A stretch of DNA of 20,395 nt from CAZAKO01 sp964546145 (GTDB lineage Bacteria; Fidelibacterota; UBA2242). Below, in pieces: positions 1 through 7,629 of the stretch. A model generated the notes under the pieces. It was not told where the DNA came from. It saw only the letters and a list, made by a program, of their open reading frames with translations, and made no database searches. The stretch lies in assembly GCA_964546145.1 (NCBI GenBank), contig CAZJIU010000038.1, positions 1 through 20,395 of the forward strand, given 5' to 3'. The position numbers were made by a program, and so were the translations under genes. Within the stretch, counting starts at the first letter, position 1; the number at the start of each line of letters is the position of its first letter.

Positions 1-201
1 ATAGAATTTTGATTGCCACCCAATAATATCTCCGTCACTTTCAATGGAATCAGTTTCAATTGCTGATTGATTTTTGTAACGAAATATACCAAAACGTTTT
101 TTGAATTCTTTACAAAATAGTATATAACAAAACAATTCAAAATTATTTTGTTGATTTTCACTAAACTTTGCTTTGAAAATATTCCAGTCTGGTTTTATCA
201 T
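1..201 (-). CDS. Partial N-terminus of a probable nuclease-domain (defence-type) protein
   Basis: An open frame runs from an ATG at 201 to the window edge on the minus strand without a stop, giving 67 residues starting MIKPDWNIFKAKF; the gene is cut by the window boundary. It looks strongly coding: charged and aromatic residues are well mixed and there is a run FELFCYILFCKEFKKRFGIF. Residues 48-67 contain IETD, then GWQSKFY. The spacing of E49/D51 and the Q63-x-K65 pair resembles the core of Mrr/DUF4297-like PD-(D/E)xK nucleases, which often sit at the N-terminus of large NTPase or helicase proteins in antiphage loci; this comparison is from memory of such families and is an inference. The ribosome binding site is weak (GTAGAAAATAAT before the ATG). 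Confidence is high that it is coding and only moderate about nuclease function. Confidence 0.7.
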   Translation of the reverse strand, partial: MIKPDWNIFKAKFSENQQNNFELFCYILFCKEFKKRFGIFRYKNQSAIETDSIESDGDIIGWQSKFY

Positions 202-620
202 ATTATTTTCTACATATCATTTAGGCAAATATTGATTACACATAACATATTGATGAGCAGCTCGGATAATTCCTTATATTCAGCTTTTCCTCTCTGATAA
301 TATTAATTGATGTTTTTTCGCATCTCATAACAGAACAATATTATGCAGATAATTTTTTAAAGTCAATCGGATAATGTTCCGGGATCGGTCAGAAACCGGG
401 AGCGCCTGAAAAGGAATTCTCATTTAGAAAATATTTGATAGGGTAATTGATAGATGGAGAATGAATTTCAGGATAGAATCTCTATTCTACCAAATCGCTC
501 AAAAATTAAAAGGTAGCTATTGCACCATAGGTTATTGGAGTTTGGTAAAATAGATTTTACCGATTCAGCTAAGATTAATAAAAAGATTGATTAACCGTTC
601 TGATCGAGAAGATTGCCGCA
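202..620. other. Intergenic gap, AT-rich, no supported gene
   Basis: About 420 bases lie between the partial gene at the left edge and the terminator at 621-657. It should hold the promoter of the leftward gene, but no clear -35/-10 pair was recognised. A 30-codon plus-strand frame from ATG 461 to the stop at 551-553 (begins MNFRIESLFYQIAQ) is the only coding-looking stretch, and it lacks a well-placed ribosome binding site. It overlaps a short perfect inverted repeat, GGTAAAA at 544-550 and TTTTACC at 555-561. Nothing else is supported. Confidence 0.5.
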
Positions 621-657
621 ATAAAAAAGCCTGATCGATTAAATCAGGCTTTTTTAT
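621..657 (-). terminator. Bidirectional Rho-independent terminator of the protease gene
   Basis: A perfect stem pairs AAAAAAGCCTGA (623-634) with TCAGGCTTTTTT (644-655) around a nine-base loop, and two more flanking pairs extend it to 14 bp. Read on the minus strand it lies 20 bases after the protease stop codon and ends in a run of six T. Because the stem itself is bounded by A6 and T6, it should also work on the plus strand, stopping any transcript coming from 202-620. Confidence 0.9.
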
Positions 658-677
658 GATTATAACGGACTCTCAGA

Positions 678-3600
678 TTACTTTATCAGAATGCATTTCT
701 TAACAGCTGTAAAAATCCCTATTCCGCCATTGGCAGGATCAGTAGCCTGAATCCGGTAGAAATAAACACCGGAGCTGTATCGGGTGGCATCCCAGCTAAT
801 CGAGTAATAACCAGCTGGTTGTTTTCGATTCACAAAGGTGCTGACCAGCCGCCCGCTCAGATCATACAGGTCAATCCGCACTTGAGATTCGGTTGGAACA
901 TCATAATTGATTGTGGTGACTGGATTAAACGGATTCGGAAAATTCTGATGCATCCTGAATTCTTCCGGTATTGCCGGAGTTCCGTCCGCCAAACCGACGG
1001 CTGTCGTAATATGGACAGTCTCCGTAATACTCGCCTGCGCCCCGGCATTGTCCGAAACCGTCAGAGTAATCTGGTAATAACCGGAATCGGCATAGGTATG
1101 GACCGGATTCTGTTCTTCAGAAGTCAAATTATCACCAAAGTTCCAGTGCCAGGCAACGATTCCACCGTCTTTATCCCGGTCATCATTCGACTCGTCCGTA
1201 AGACTGACTTGATTGGCATGGATACTCCAACTCATCGCCGCCATCGGCAGATCATTGACGGAACTGACAACAAACTGAACCAAGGTCGAGTCAATTATCG
1301 AGGTGTTCTTTTTCAGATACAGCTCTGCCGATGTAGTCCCAAAGAAATCAGCTGCTGGAGTTATCGTGATGAGCGATGTTCCAGCGACCAGTGCTAAACC
1401 GACAGTTGGCTTTGATTTCCAGGTGAGCTGAATTCCATCAGTCGATAAACCGGCTGCCAGCCGCATCATATCAATGGTTAATGATTCATCTTCATTGAGT
1501 GGAAAGACGTGCTGGGCAGCTCTAATAAACTGAGGCTTCTGCAGGATATTTACAGTGACCGGTGCGCTCACGAGCGACCAGAGGTCGGTACTCCAGTAGC
1601 GGAACTGGTCTTGCAGCGCTTCCTGAGTTTCGGGTAAGAGCGGCGCTACATAAGCATACCCAAGCATATTTTCCATCATACTGCCAAGTCCAAGTAGGTC
1701 TTTGAATTCTCCATACACCGGGTCACTTAGGCTAACCACTCTTAACGAATCATCTATATCGGAGTCATTCAGGACAATACTTTTTAAGATTTTTCTGAGT
1801 CCGATGACTTCACCGCTGACTGCAAACAGCGTATCCGCCTGAAGAACCGGTTCATGGTTAAGAATCTCAAATTTCGTCAGATTCTTTCCCAGACAAATTT
1901 TCCCATAACGATCAAAGGTATCATTATAAAGAGAATCATAACGGTAACCGTACAGAATTATTGAATAAATCGAATAATCACCGGGTACTAGGATACTGGT
2001 GTTTTTTACTGCCATATCAATGTTCACCGTTTCATCCTTCGGCAGCGGACCCCACAGGTTGGTGATATAAAAATTGCGCGGTTCTTGATAGAGCATGACA
2101 TTATCAAATAGCGCGTATCCGCTGTTGACAGATTCATCCGTATTAATAATAAAAACCAACATCAGCTCCTTGCCGCGGACTCTTAATGGCAGCCGCACTG
2201 AAAAAGTATGCAGCTCACTATCGGTTACCAGCAGAGGTATACCTCTCCAATCGCTCCAATCCGGATCATTCGTGGCGATCGGTCGTTCCCACCAGTTGTC
2301 CTCATTTTCATCACCCGGTTCACGCCAGACGACATATATATCAAACTGGTCGTAATACAATTCCAGTATGGTACTGTAGTCGAATTCCAGCATCGTGCGC
2401 ATCGTATCATCATCTGGAATAGATATCCAGGGTGAAAAGAGTGCACAGTCGGACTCATTGTAATACTTTAACGTCTGTAAATTGCCAAATACCGCCACAT
2501 TGGTAGTCGTGGTGGAATTAGTTTGTAACGAATCGACTTTCCAATTGCCGCCAAATCCATAGGTATAATCCTTCGTCGTCCAGCCTGATGGAAATTCCAG
2601 TGATTCATCAAATGTTTCCATCCACGAAAAAGGTTCCGCAGCTGTCACTTTATTTTCCATCTTGAATATCGCTGATTCCGCTTTTTTATCGAAGGATTGA
2701 AGCACTGGTAGTTTGGCGGATTGGGAAAGGCGTGATTGAAATGTTGCGGAACGAGTCCGGTAATCGATTTCAGGTTTCGGTTTTTGCTGACTTCGGACCA
2801 GAAGTACGTCATTATCCATTATCACGACTGGTTCGGGCGGTTGATATTGAATAATCGGTAGGCTCAGGTATTTGATATCCACCAGACCGTCATTAGTAAT
2901 CGAAAAGGAGCTTTTCACTGTTTCCCCGCGATACAGATTGTCTGCAAAGCAGTATTGTGGATTCACCGTAATATGTCCGTATTCAGTTTTAACCACTAAA
3001 GTAGAATAAGCAGAATAACTCAGGGGATCATTGTTACGAATTAATGAAATAACATCAATCTCTCCTTCCGGAAAAGCAGCCGTATTGAGTTTCATCGAAA
3101 CGGTGAAATCCTGTTCCGGAGGTATGATGCCATCCAGAACACCATTGCCGGAAGCATCTTCGTAAACCAGGGGCGATTCACCCAGCCACAGGGAAACATT
3201 ATCAAACAGGGCGCCAAAACCGGCACTGTTACTCTCATCAGTAATGGTATAAAACGAGAACGTTACCGAATCAGCCAAAACCAGATCTCTCAACCAGGAT
3301 GTAAGCTCGATGACCGCTGTCTGCACGCTGTCTGTCTTACTACAAAGATCTCGACTGGTTGAAGCAATTGTGCCGATTTTTCCGGATTCCGACCACATAC
3401 TGATGTAAAAAAGGTCAAAATCTTCTTCCAACTCGGTCGCATAGTCAAACTGCAGAAAAACCGGAATTTTCTTCGTTGATTCGATAATAGAGCGAAAATT
3501 GAAATAGGGACTTGCTGCCACAGTGAAAGTATTATTCTGGTAGCCATTGGTAAAATCACCAGCCAGAAAAACATTATCCACTGTGCCCGATGGGTCAACG

Positions 3601-5804
3601 TCATATAGCTCCCAGACAGCGCCCGGTCCGAAATCAACTATTTTCCAATCTTGCGCCACTGCTGCGGTATTATTCAGGGAATCGCTCCAGATTACCGTAT
3701 AGGGATCAGATGATTCTGCCGCATCAACAGTAAAGACCGGACGTTCGGAACTCTTCAACGCCTCCAACAGATTTTGATGATTCAGTTCCACCACTTTTTC
3801 AAAATCCTGGGGTGGTTTCGATTGTATTGGCAGATTGACTGGCGCCTCATCCTGCAATAATAGAAATAACTCCAGTTCACGGTTGTAGAAATGGATGCTA
3901 GGACTTAGTACAAATTCCAGATCAACATCTCCGGAATTGCTGATGGTGAATTCCGAATTCACCGATTCGCCCCAGGCGACCGGTGGCAGCTCGCTAAATT
4001 CCGGGCTGACTGAAATACTGGGGTACTGTTTAAGCCGGACTTCAAATGGAACCGAACCGACACCGGCAAATTCGATTGTCCCACTGCGGGAATAACCATC
4101 ATCACCGGCGATAATTTCAGCCACCGGAATATTGACGGCCACACCAAAGGCACCATTGGATTCGACACTGAGATCTTTTCCGCTAATGTCGAGTGTCCGG
4201 CTCTCCGTTGCACCATCGGTATAGGTTAGAGTAACGGTGGATACGGAAACCGGCGAACTCGTGCCATTGACAAAGCCGACATTACCGATGGCTTCGCCAT
4301 CTTCCGGTGTACAGAGCAGATACAATTTATTCACATTGAATCGAACAGCAGTCCCCATGCTAGCCGGCTGAATGCTGTTCAGGGCATTCAGGCGCCCTTC
4401 GGTCATCCAGTAACCTGTATAGCTGGTTTTACGGTCTGCACCCGCCATCAAACGAATGAAGAGATCATTGTAGGATTCATCTGGATAGAGCCCCTTCGCC
4501 GCGGCAAAAACGCCAACCGCATGCGGAGTGGCACCACTGGTTCCGCCAAATTCCTGATAGTCGCCACCGGGAGCGGTGGAGAGCACCTGCAATCCCGGAG
4601 CGCCGAGATCCACGGATGCCATGCCGTGACTCGAGCCCCACCAGGTATTGACTATATTTTCCATATAATCAGTGGCACCAATCGTCATCATATTCGGTAC
4701 CTGCAAGGTTGAGGGATATCGATAAAAGAGCTGGTCATCCAGGTTAATAAAATCATTCCCGGCGGAGCACAGCCAGGCAATCCCCATTTCGGCTTGCTCC
4801 AGGGCATAGTCTCTGGTAACTTCTCCCTCCCTCAGAGTGTATTCATCCAAAGGATGTAATCCGCTCCAACTATGATTGATAGCTACAATTCGGGTGGATG
4901 AACCGGCTTCAATCAATTGATCCTGAAGTACACTGACATAATACAATCCGCGCAATATTCCGATCGTATAAAAATGACCGGCTTGAGAGGCTTTTACTGC
5001 AACCATTTTCACATTTGGCGCAATCCCGGACATGCCAATTGTATCTATCGTAGCGCCAATTATTCCGGCAACTCCGGTTCCGTGCCCATCGACATCCATC
5101 GGATCAGGATTATTATTTGCTGCATCATAGCCATAATAGTCATCGACAAATCCGTTACCATCATCATCGATTCCATTATTGGGAATTTCTCCCGGATTGG
5201 TCCAAATCTTACCCTGCAGATCGGGGTGGTTATAATCAATCCCGGAATCAAACACGACTACCAGAACTGTTTCGATGGTTTTGTCTTCCATCGCCTGCCA
5301 GGCGCGGATCATGTCAATATCGGCGCCTGCCACAGAACTTTCCAACTCTGAATAGCCGAACAGTGATTCCAGGCTATCTTCAGCAGCACCGGTATTGTGC
5401 AGTGCCCATTGGTAGGCGAAATAGGGATCGGCAGGAACACCATCTTCAGATTTGATGATTTTACCTGTCGGTTCCACTTCATAGACATAATTCGGAAAAG
5501 CCTTGACACCGGGGATGGCATTCAGATGTTTTAGAGCAGTTTCCAGATCACCAGATACAATCCACTCCTCCACTCCGCGCTGCGGAATAGCCGGCTTCAC
5601 TTCAGCGGCAATCTGAGAGGCAAGGGTTTTCATGGAATTGGTCGTGCTTTTCGCCAAACCAGACTTTTCAGTGACAACAACAATACTGTTTTGGATAATT
5701 CGGTTTCCATGAAACATGGTTGTTGATTGCCGCGCTGCGGCGACACTGAATGTAAATATGACACAAACAATCAGTGCAATCCATTTCAGATTTAATTGTT
5801 TCAT
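678..5804 (-). CDS. Secreted S8 subtilisin-like protease with PKD domain and T9SS C-terminal sorting domain
   Basis: This 1708-aa protein is predicted to be exported and to cleave peptide bonds outside the cell. Residues 1-24 form a signal peptide (basic start, hydrophobic core, AAA end). Residues about 40-112 look like a propeptide. The catalytic triad is visible: D186 in VVVFDSGID, H241 in DGHGTGVAG, S423 in FGGTSGATPHA, with oxyanion N350 in CSAGN. A DDDGNG acidic loop (213-218) between Asp and His probably binds calcium. The middle holds two copies of an Ig-like plus jelly-roll-like module (597-880 and 945-1243). A PKD domain follows at about 1520-1601 (WHWNFGD, HTYADSGYY). The tail from FPNPFNP (1622) to the end, with YDLSGRLV and GVYFYRI, is a type A type IX secretion sorting domain. 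AAGGAG stands 6 bases before the ATG, supporting the start. It stands alone, with its own terminator. Substrate unknown. Confidence 0.95.
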   Translation of the reverse strand: MKQLNLKWIALIVCVIFTFSVAAARQSTTMFHGNRIIQNSIVVVTEKSGLAKSTTNSMKTLASQIAAEVKPAIPQRGVEEWIVSGDLETALKHLNAIPGVKAFPNYVYEVEPTGKIIKSEDGVPADPYFAYQWALHNTGAAEDSLESLFGYSELESSVAGADIDMIRAWQAMEDKTIETVLVVVFDSGIDYNHPDLQGKIWTNPGEIPNNGIDDDGNGFVDDYYGYDAANNNPDPMDVDGHGTGVAGIIGATIDTIGMSGIAPNVKMVAVKASQAGHFYTIGILRGLYYVSVLQDQLIEAGSSTRIVAINHSWSGLHPLDEYTLREGEVTRDYALEQAEMGIAWLCSAGNDFINLDDQLFYRYPSTLQVPNMMTIGATDYMENIVNTWWGSSHGMASVDLGAPGLQVLSTAPGGDYQEFGGTSGATPHAVGVFAAAKGLYPDESYNDLFIRLMAGADRKTSYTGYWMTEGRLNALNSIQPASMGTAVRFNVNKLYLLCTPEDGEAIGNVGFVNGTSSPVSVSTVTLTYTDGATESRTLDISGKDLSVESNGAFGVAVNIPVAEIIAGDDGYSRSGTIEFAGVGSVPFEVRLKQYPSISVSPEFSELPPVAWGESVNSEFTISNSGDVDLEFVLSPSIHFYNRELELFLLLQDEAPVNLPIQSKPPQDFEKVVELNHQNLLEALKSSERPVFTVDAAESSDPYTVIWSDSLNNTAAVAQDWKIVDFGPGAVWELYDVDPSGTVDNVFLAGDFTNGYQNNTFTVAASPYFNFRSIIESTKKIPVFLQFDYATELEEDFDLFYISMWSESGKIGTIASTSRDLCSKTDSVQTAVIELTSWLRDLVLADSVTFSFYTITDESNSAGFGALFDNVSLWLGESPLVYEDASGNGVLDGIIPPEQDFTVSMKLNTAAFPEGEIDVISLIRNNDPLSYSAYSTLVVKTEYGHITVNPQYCFADNLYRGETVKSSFSITNDGLVDIKYLSLPIIQYQPPEPVVIMDNDVLLVRSQQKPKPEIDYRTRSATFQSRLSQSAKLPVLQSFDKKAESAIFKMENKVTAAEPFSWMETFDESLEFPSGWTTKDYTYGFGGNWKVDSLQTNSTTTTNVAVFGNLQTLKYYNESDCALFSPWISIPDDDTMRTMLEFDYSTILELYYDQFDIYVVWREPGDENEDNWWERPIATNDPDWSDWRGIPLLVTDSELHTFSVRLPLRVRGKELMLVFIINTDESVNSGYALFDNVMLYQEPRNFYITNLWGPLPKDETVNIDMAVKNTSILVPGDYSIYSIILYGYRYDSLYNDTFDRYGKICLGKNLTKFEILNHEPVLQADTLFAVSGEVIGLRKILKSIVLNDSDIDDSLRVVSLSDPVYGEFKDLLGLGSMMENMLGYAYVAPLLPETQEALQDQFRYWSTDLWSLVSAPVTVNILQKPQFIRAAQHVFPLNEDESLTIDMMRLAAGLSTDGIQLTWKSKPTVGLALVAGTSLITITPAADFFGTTSAELYLKKNTSIIDSTLVQFVVSSVNDLPMAAMSWSIHANQVSLTDESNDDRDKDGGIVAWHWNFGDNLTSEEQNPVHTYADSGYYQITLTVSDNAGAQASITETVHITTAVGLADGTPAIPEEFRMHQNFPNPFNPVTTINYDVPTESQVRIDLYDLSGRLVSTFVNRKQPAGYYSISWDATRYSSGVYFYRIQATDPANGGIGIFTAVKKCILIK
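2076..2972 (-). repeat. Internal protein repeat B of the subtilase (residues 945-1243)
   Basis: This is the second copy of the module. HITVNPQY and SSFSITNDGLVDIKYL mirror the start of repeat A. LEFDYSTILELYYDQFDIYVV mirrors its FDYATELEEDFDLFYISMW. NTDESVNSGYALFDNVMLY mirrors TDESNSAGFGALFDNVSLW. The linker between the two halves of each copy is rich in charged and polar residues and is not conserved. Confidence 0.65.
3165..4016 (-). repeat. Internal protein repeat A of the subtilase (residues 597-880)
   Basis: This stretch encodes an ASPM/HYDIN-like beta segment (SISVSPEF then SEFTISNSGDVDLEF) and, about 150 residues later, a jelly-roll-like segment ending in TDESNSAGFGALFDNVSLWL. The same order of motifs recurs in repeat B of the same protein, so the two look like a diverged duplication. 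Boundaries were judged by eye from the matching motifs. Confidence 0.65.
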
Positions 5805-6531
5805 AATCGATCTCCTTATAAAATGTTTATAAAAAGTACATAGCTATTTAGACTTTTGTTGAGGATTGTGAATCAAATCCATATAAGGATCCCTCACCGT
5901 CATTTATTTTCAGCCTTACCTTGCCCGGAAATTGCCCCTGCAGCTTCCCCCCGGAGTGCCTGTCGATAAAATGATAATACCGGACAGATACTTAAAAGTA
6001 CAATTGGAATGGTTGGAAATTGCCTGGTCAAATACGATATTCTATGGTATGTAAATTTAATTTTATCGGTATGATACATAAATATCGTTAAGAATATAAT
6101 AAGGTTTTCCGTATATAAAAACAAAATAGGTAACAGATTTTTACCATTATCGTCATAATTCTATACAGGTTGACACAAAAATCACGATTAGAGTCTGGTG
6201 GTGTTTTGTGAGTGAACCTTTGTTTTTTAAAGATGTTGTAGAATATATTACTCTTCTGATTTTTACTAGGCAATAATTAGCTCGGATTAAAATAATATTT
6301 GATGATCCCGATGGGTAATATTACTCAGAATTCCATTGGCTAAGGTAACATACGCTTTTTACCACTACGGAGAGGATTTTACAGAGATTCTACCAGCTCC
6401 GAATTCTGATGATGAAAGCTATGCTGCCAACAACCGAATCCTAAAAAAGCCTGGATTTTAACTTGACTATATGGCTTGATAAGTGGTTATAGCATCTTTT
6501 CCATTTTTAAAATAATGTCAGGTTAGTATAT
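5805..6531. other. Long divergent intergenic region with possible gene relic
   Basis: This gap separates the leftward protease from the rightward signalling cassette and should carry both promoters. The protease ribosome binding site (AAGGAG, minus strand) is at 5811-5817. A GC-richer island at about 5895-5970 stands out from the AT-rich surroundings. A stop-free plus-strand frame from 6306 to TAA 6459-6461 has protein-like composition (it includes YAFYHYGEDFTEILPAPNS) but no ATG in frame and only a TTG at 6336; it may be a decayed gene end. Minus-strand frames of 60-74 codons here are low-complexity and were not accepted as genes. Confidence 0.45.
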
Positions 6532-6561
6532 TTGATTCCGTGAGATTTATAAGATTACAAT
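6532..6561 (+). promoter_or_regulatory. Candidate sigma-70 promoter of the sensor cassette
   Basis: TTGATT (6532-6537) is followed after 18 bases by TACAAT (6556-6561). This would start transcription near 6570 and give a leader of about 50 bases before the binding-protein ATG. It is the best match in the gap, but the surroundings are AT-rich, so chance matches are expected. Confidence 0.4.
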
Positions 6562-6619
6562 TTACTTACCATAACCATCAGATCGGGATTCTAATTAACA
6601 ACCAAACATGAGTTGAGTT

Positions 6620-7618
6620 ATGCTGAATAAATTCGGGCTGAAATTAATTTCAATAACTTTGCTAAGCATTGTTTCCCTAATTGCGCAGGACAATCTGAAG
6701 CAAGCGACTTTCATTCCGCACTGGTCGCCCCAGGCGCAGTTTGCCGGTTATTATTACGCCTATGAAAAGGGGATTTACCGTGCCCATGGGATTGATCTGA
6801 CAATTCTGACCGGAGGACCATATAATCCGGCTTCCGAATTAGTCGAGCAGGGTGAGGTTGATTTTGCTTCGCTCTGGCTGACCAATGCGATCCAATTACG
6901 AGATAAAGGTATTCCGGTGGTGCACCTGGCGCAGGTTATTAATCGCTCCGCTTTGATGCTGGTGGCTAAAAAATCCAGCGGTATTGAAAAACCGGAGGAC
7001 ATGGACGGTAAAAAAGTTGGCATTTGGGGCGGCGATTTTGAGATTCAGCCGATGGCATTTTTTGAAAAATATAACTTGAAAGTGCGGATCATACCACAAG
7101 GTGGTTCAATCAATCTGTTTTTGTCGGATGCCATTGATGTGACTTCGGCGATGTGGTACAACGAATACCATACAATCCTGAATTCAGGACTCAATCCGGA
7201 CGAGCTGAGCACCTTTTTCTTCTTCGATTATGGTCTGAACTTTCCTGAAGAAGGATTATATTGCCTGGAGCGGACTTACGCTCAAGACCCCCAACTATGT
7301 GCAGAGTTTGTTCAGGCTTCTTATGAGGGCTGGATTGGGGCGTTTGAGCACCCGGATGAAGCTATCGAAATTGTTTTAAAATATATGAAAGACGCCAAGT
7401 TGCCAGCCAGTCGAGTGCACCAGCGTTGGATGCTGAATCGGATGAAGGACTTGATTTTTCCGGAAGGTATTAAAGCTGCTTTTCCAACATTGACTGAAAA
7501 AGATTATCTTTTTGTGAGTGAGAAATTGCAGGAAAATGGTTCGATCAAAGCTACTCCTGATTTTCATCAGTTTTGTGGAAACCGGGATCGTCAGACAGAT
7601 CAAAAGGGTACAAAGTAG
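6620..7618 (+). CDS. NMT1/THI5-like periplasmic substrate-binding protein
   Basis: The 332-aa product has a signal peptide (residues 1-23, hydrophobic core ISITLLSIVSLIA) without a lipobox cysteine, so it is probably a soluble periplasmic protein. Residues 28-60 carry the family signature of NMT1/THI5-type binding proteins: WSPQAQFAGYYYAYEKGIY followed by HGIDLTI, then the TGG and VDFASLW elements and the hinge-like KKVGIWGG (131-138). Such proteins bind small molecules such as thiamine precursors, nitrate, sulfonates or riboflavin; the ligand here cannot be told. No permease or ATPase gene follows. Instead a histidine kinase starts 11 bases after the stop, so a ligand-sensing role next to the kinase is inferred. 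The ribosome binding site before ATG 6620 is weak (GAGTTGAG). The last 18 residues are polar and look like an unstructured tail. Confidence 0.88.
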   Translation: MLNKFGLKLISITLLSIVSLIAQDNLKQATFIPHWSPQAQFAGYYYAYEKGIYRAHGIDLTILTGGPYNPASELVEQGEVDFASLWLTNAIQLRDKGIPVVHLAQVINRSALMLVAKKSSGIEKPEDMDGKKVGIWGGDFEIQPMAFFEKYNLKVRIIPQGGSINLFLSDAIDVTSAMWYNEYHTILNSGLNPDELSTFFFFDYGLNFPEEGLYCLERTYAQDPQLCAEFVQASYEGWIGAFEHPDEAIEIVLKYMKDAKLPASRVHQRWMLNRMKDLIFPEGIKAAFPTLTEKDYLFVSEKLQENGSIKATPDFHQFCGNRDRQTDQKGTK

Positions 7619-7629
7619 GAGTGATGACT

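Noticed and set aside
377..404. Short shared motif CCGGGATCG-TCAGA between 381-396 and about 7583-7597
   Set aside because: A roughly 15-base match with one gap is near what chance allows in 20 kb, and the second copy lies inside a coding region; no further copies were seen.
819..1397. 192-codon plus-strand frame opposite the protease gene
   Set aside because: It lies antisense inside the well-supported T9SS/PKD part of the protease, has no recognisable motif and is rich in Arg/Ile/Cys as expected for a shadow frame.
5900..6273. Two minus-strand frames of 74 and 61 codons in the divergent intergenic gap
   Set aside because: Composition is dominated by Ile/Phe/Tyr/Lys from AT-rich DNA, there are no motifs or ribosome binding sites, and the frames overlap.
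7573..7629. Upstream extension of the histidine kinase start into the binding-protein gene
   Set aside because: The extension adds 19 polar residues translated from the upstream gene in another frame; TAGGAG is ideally spaced for ATG 7630, and the membrane helix follows directly.
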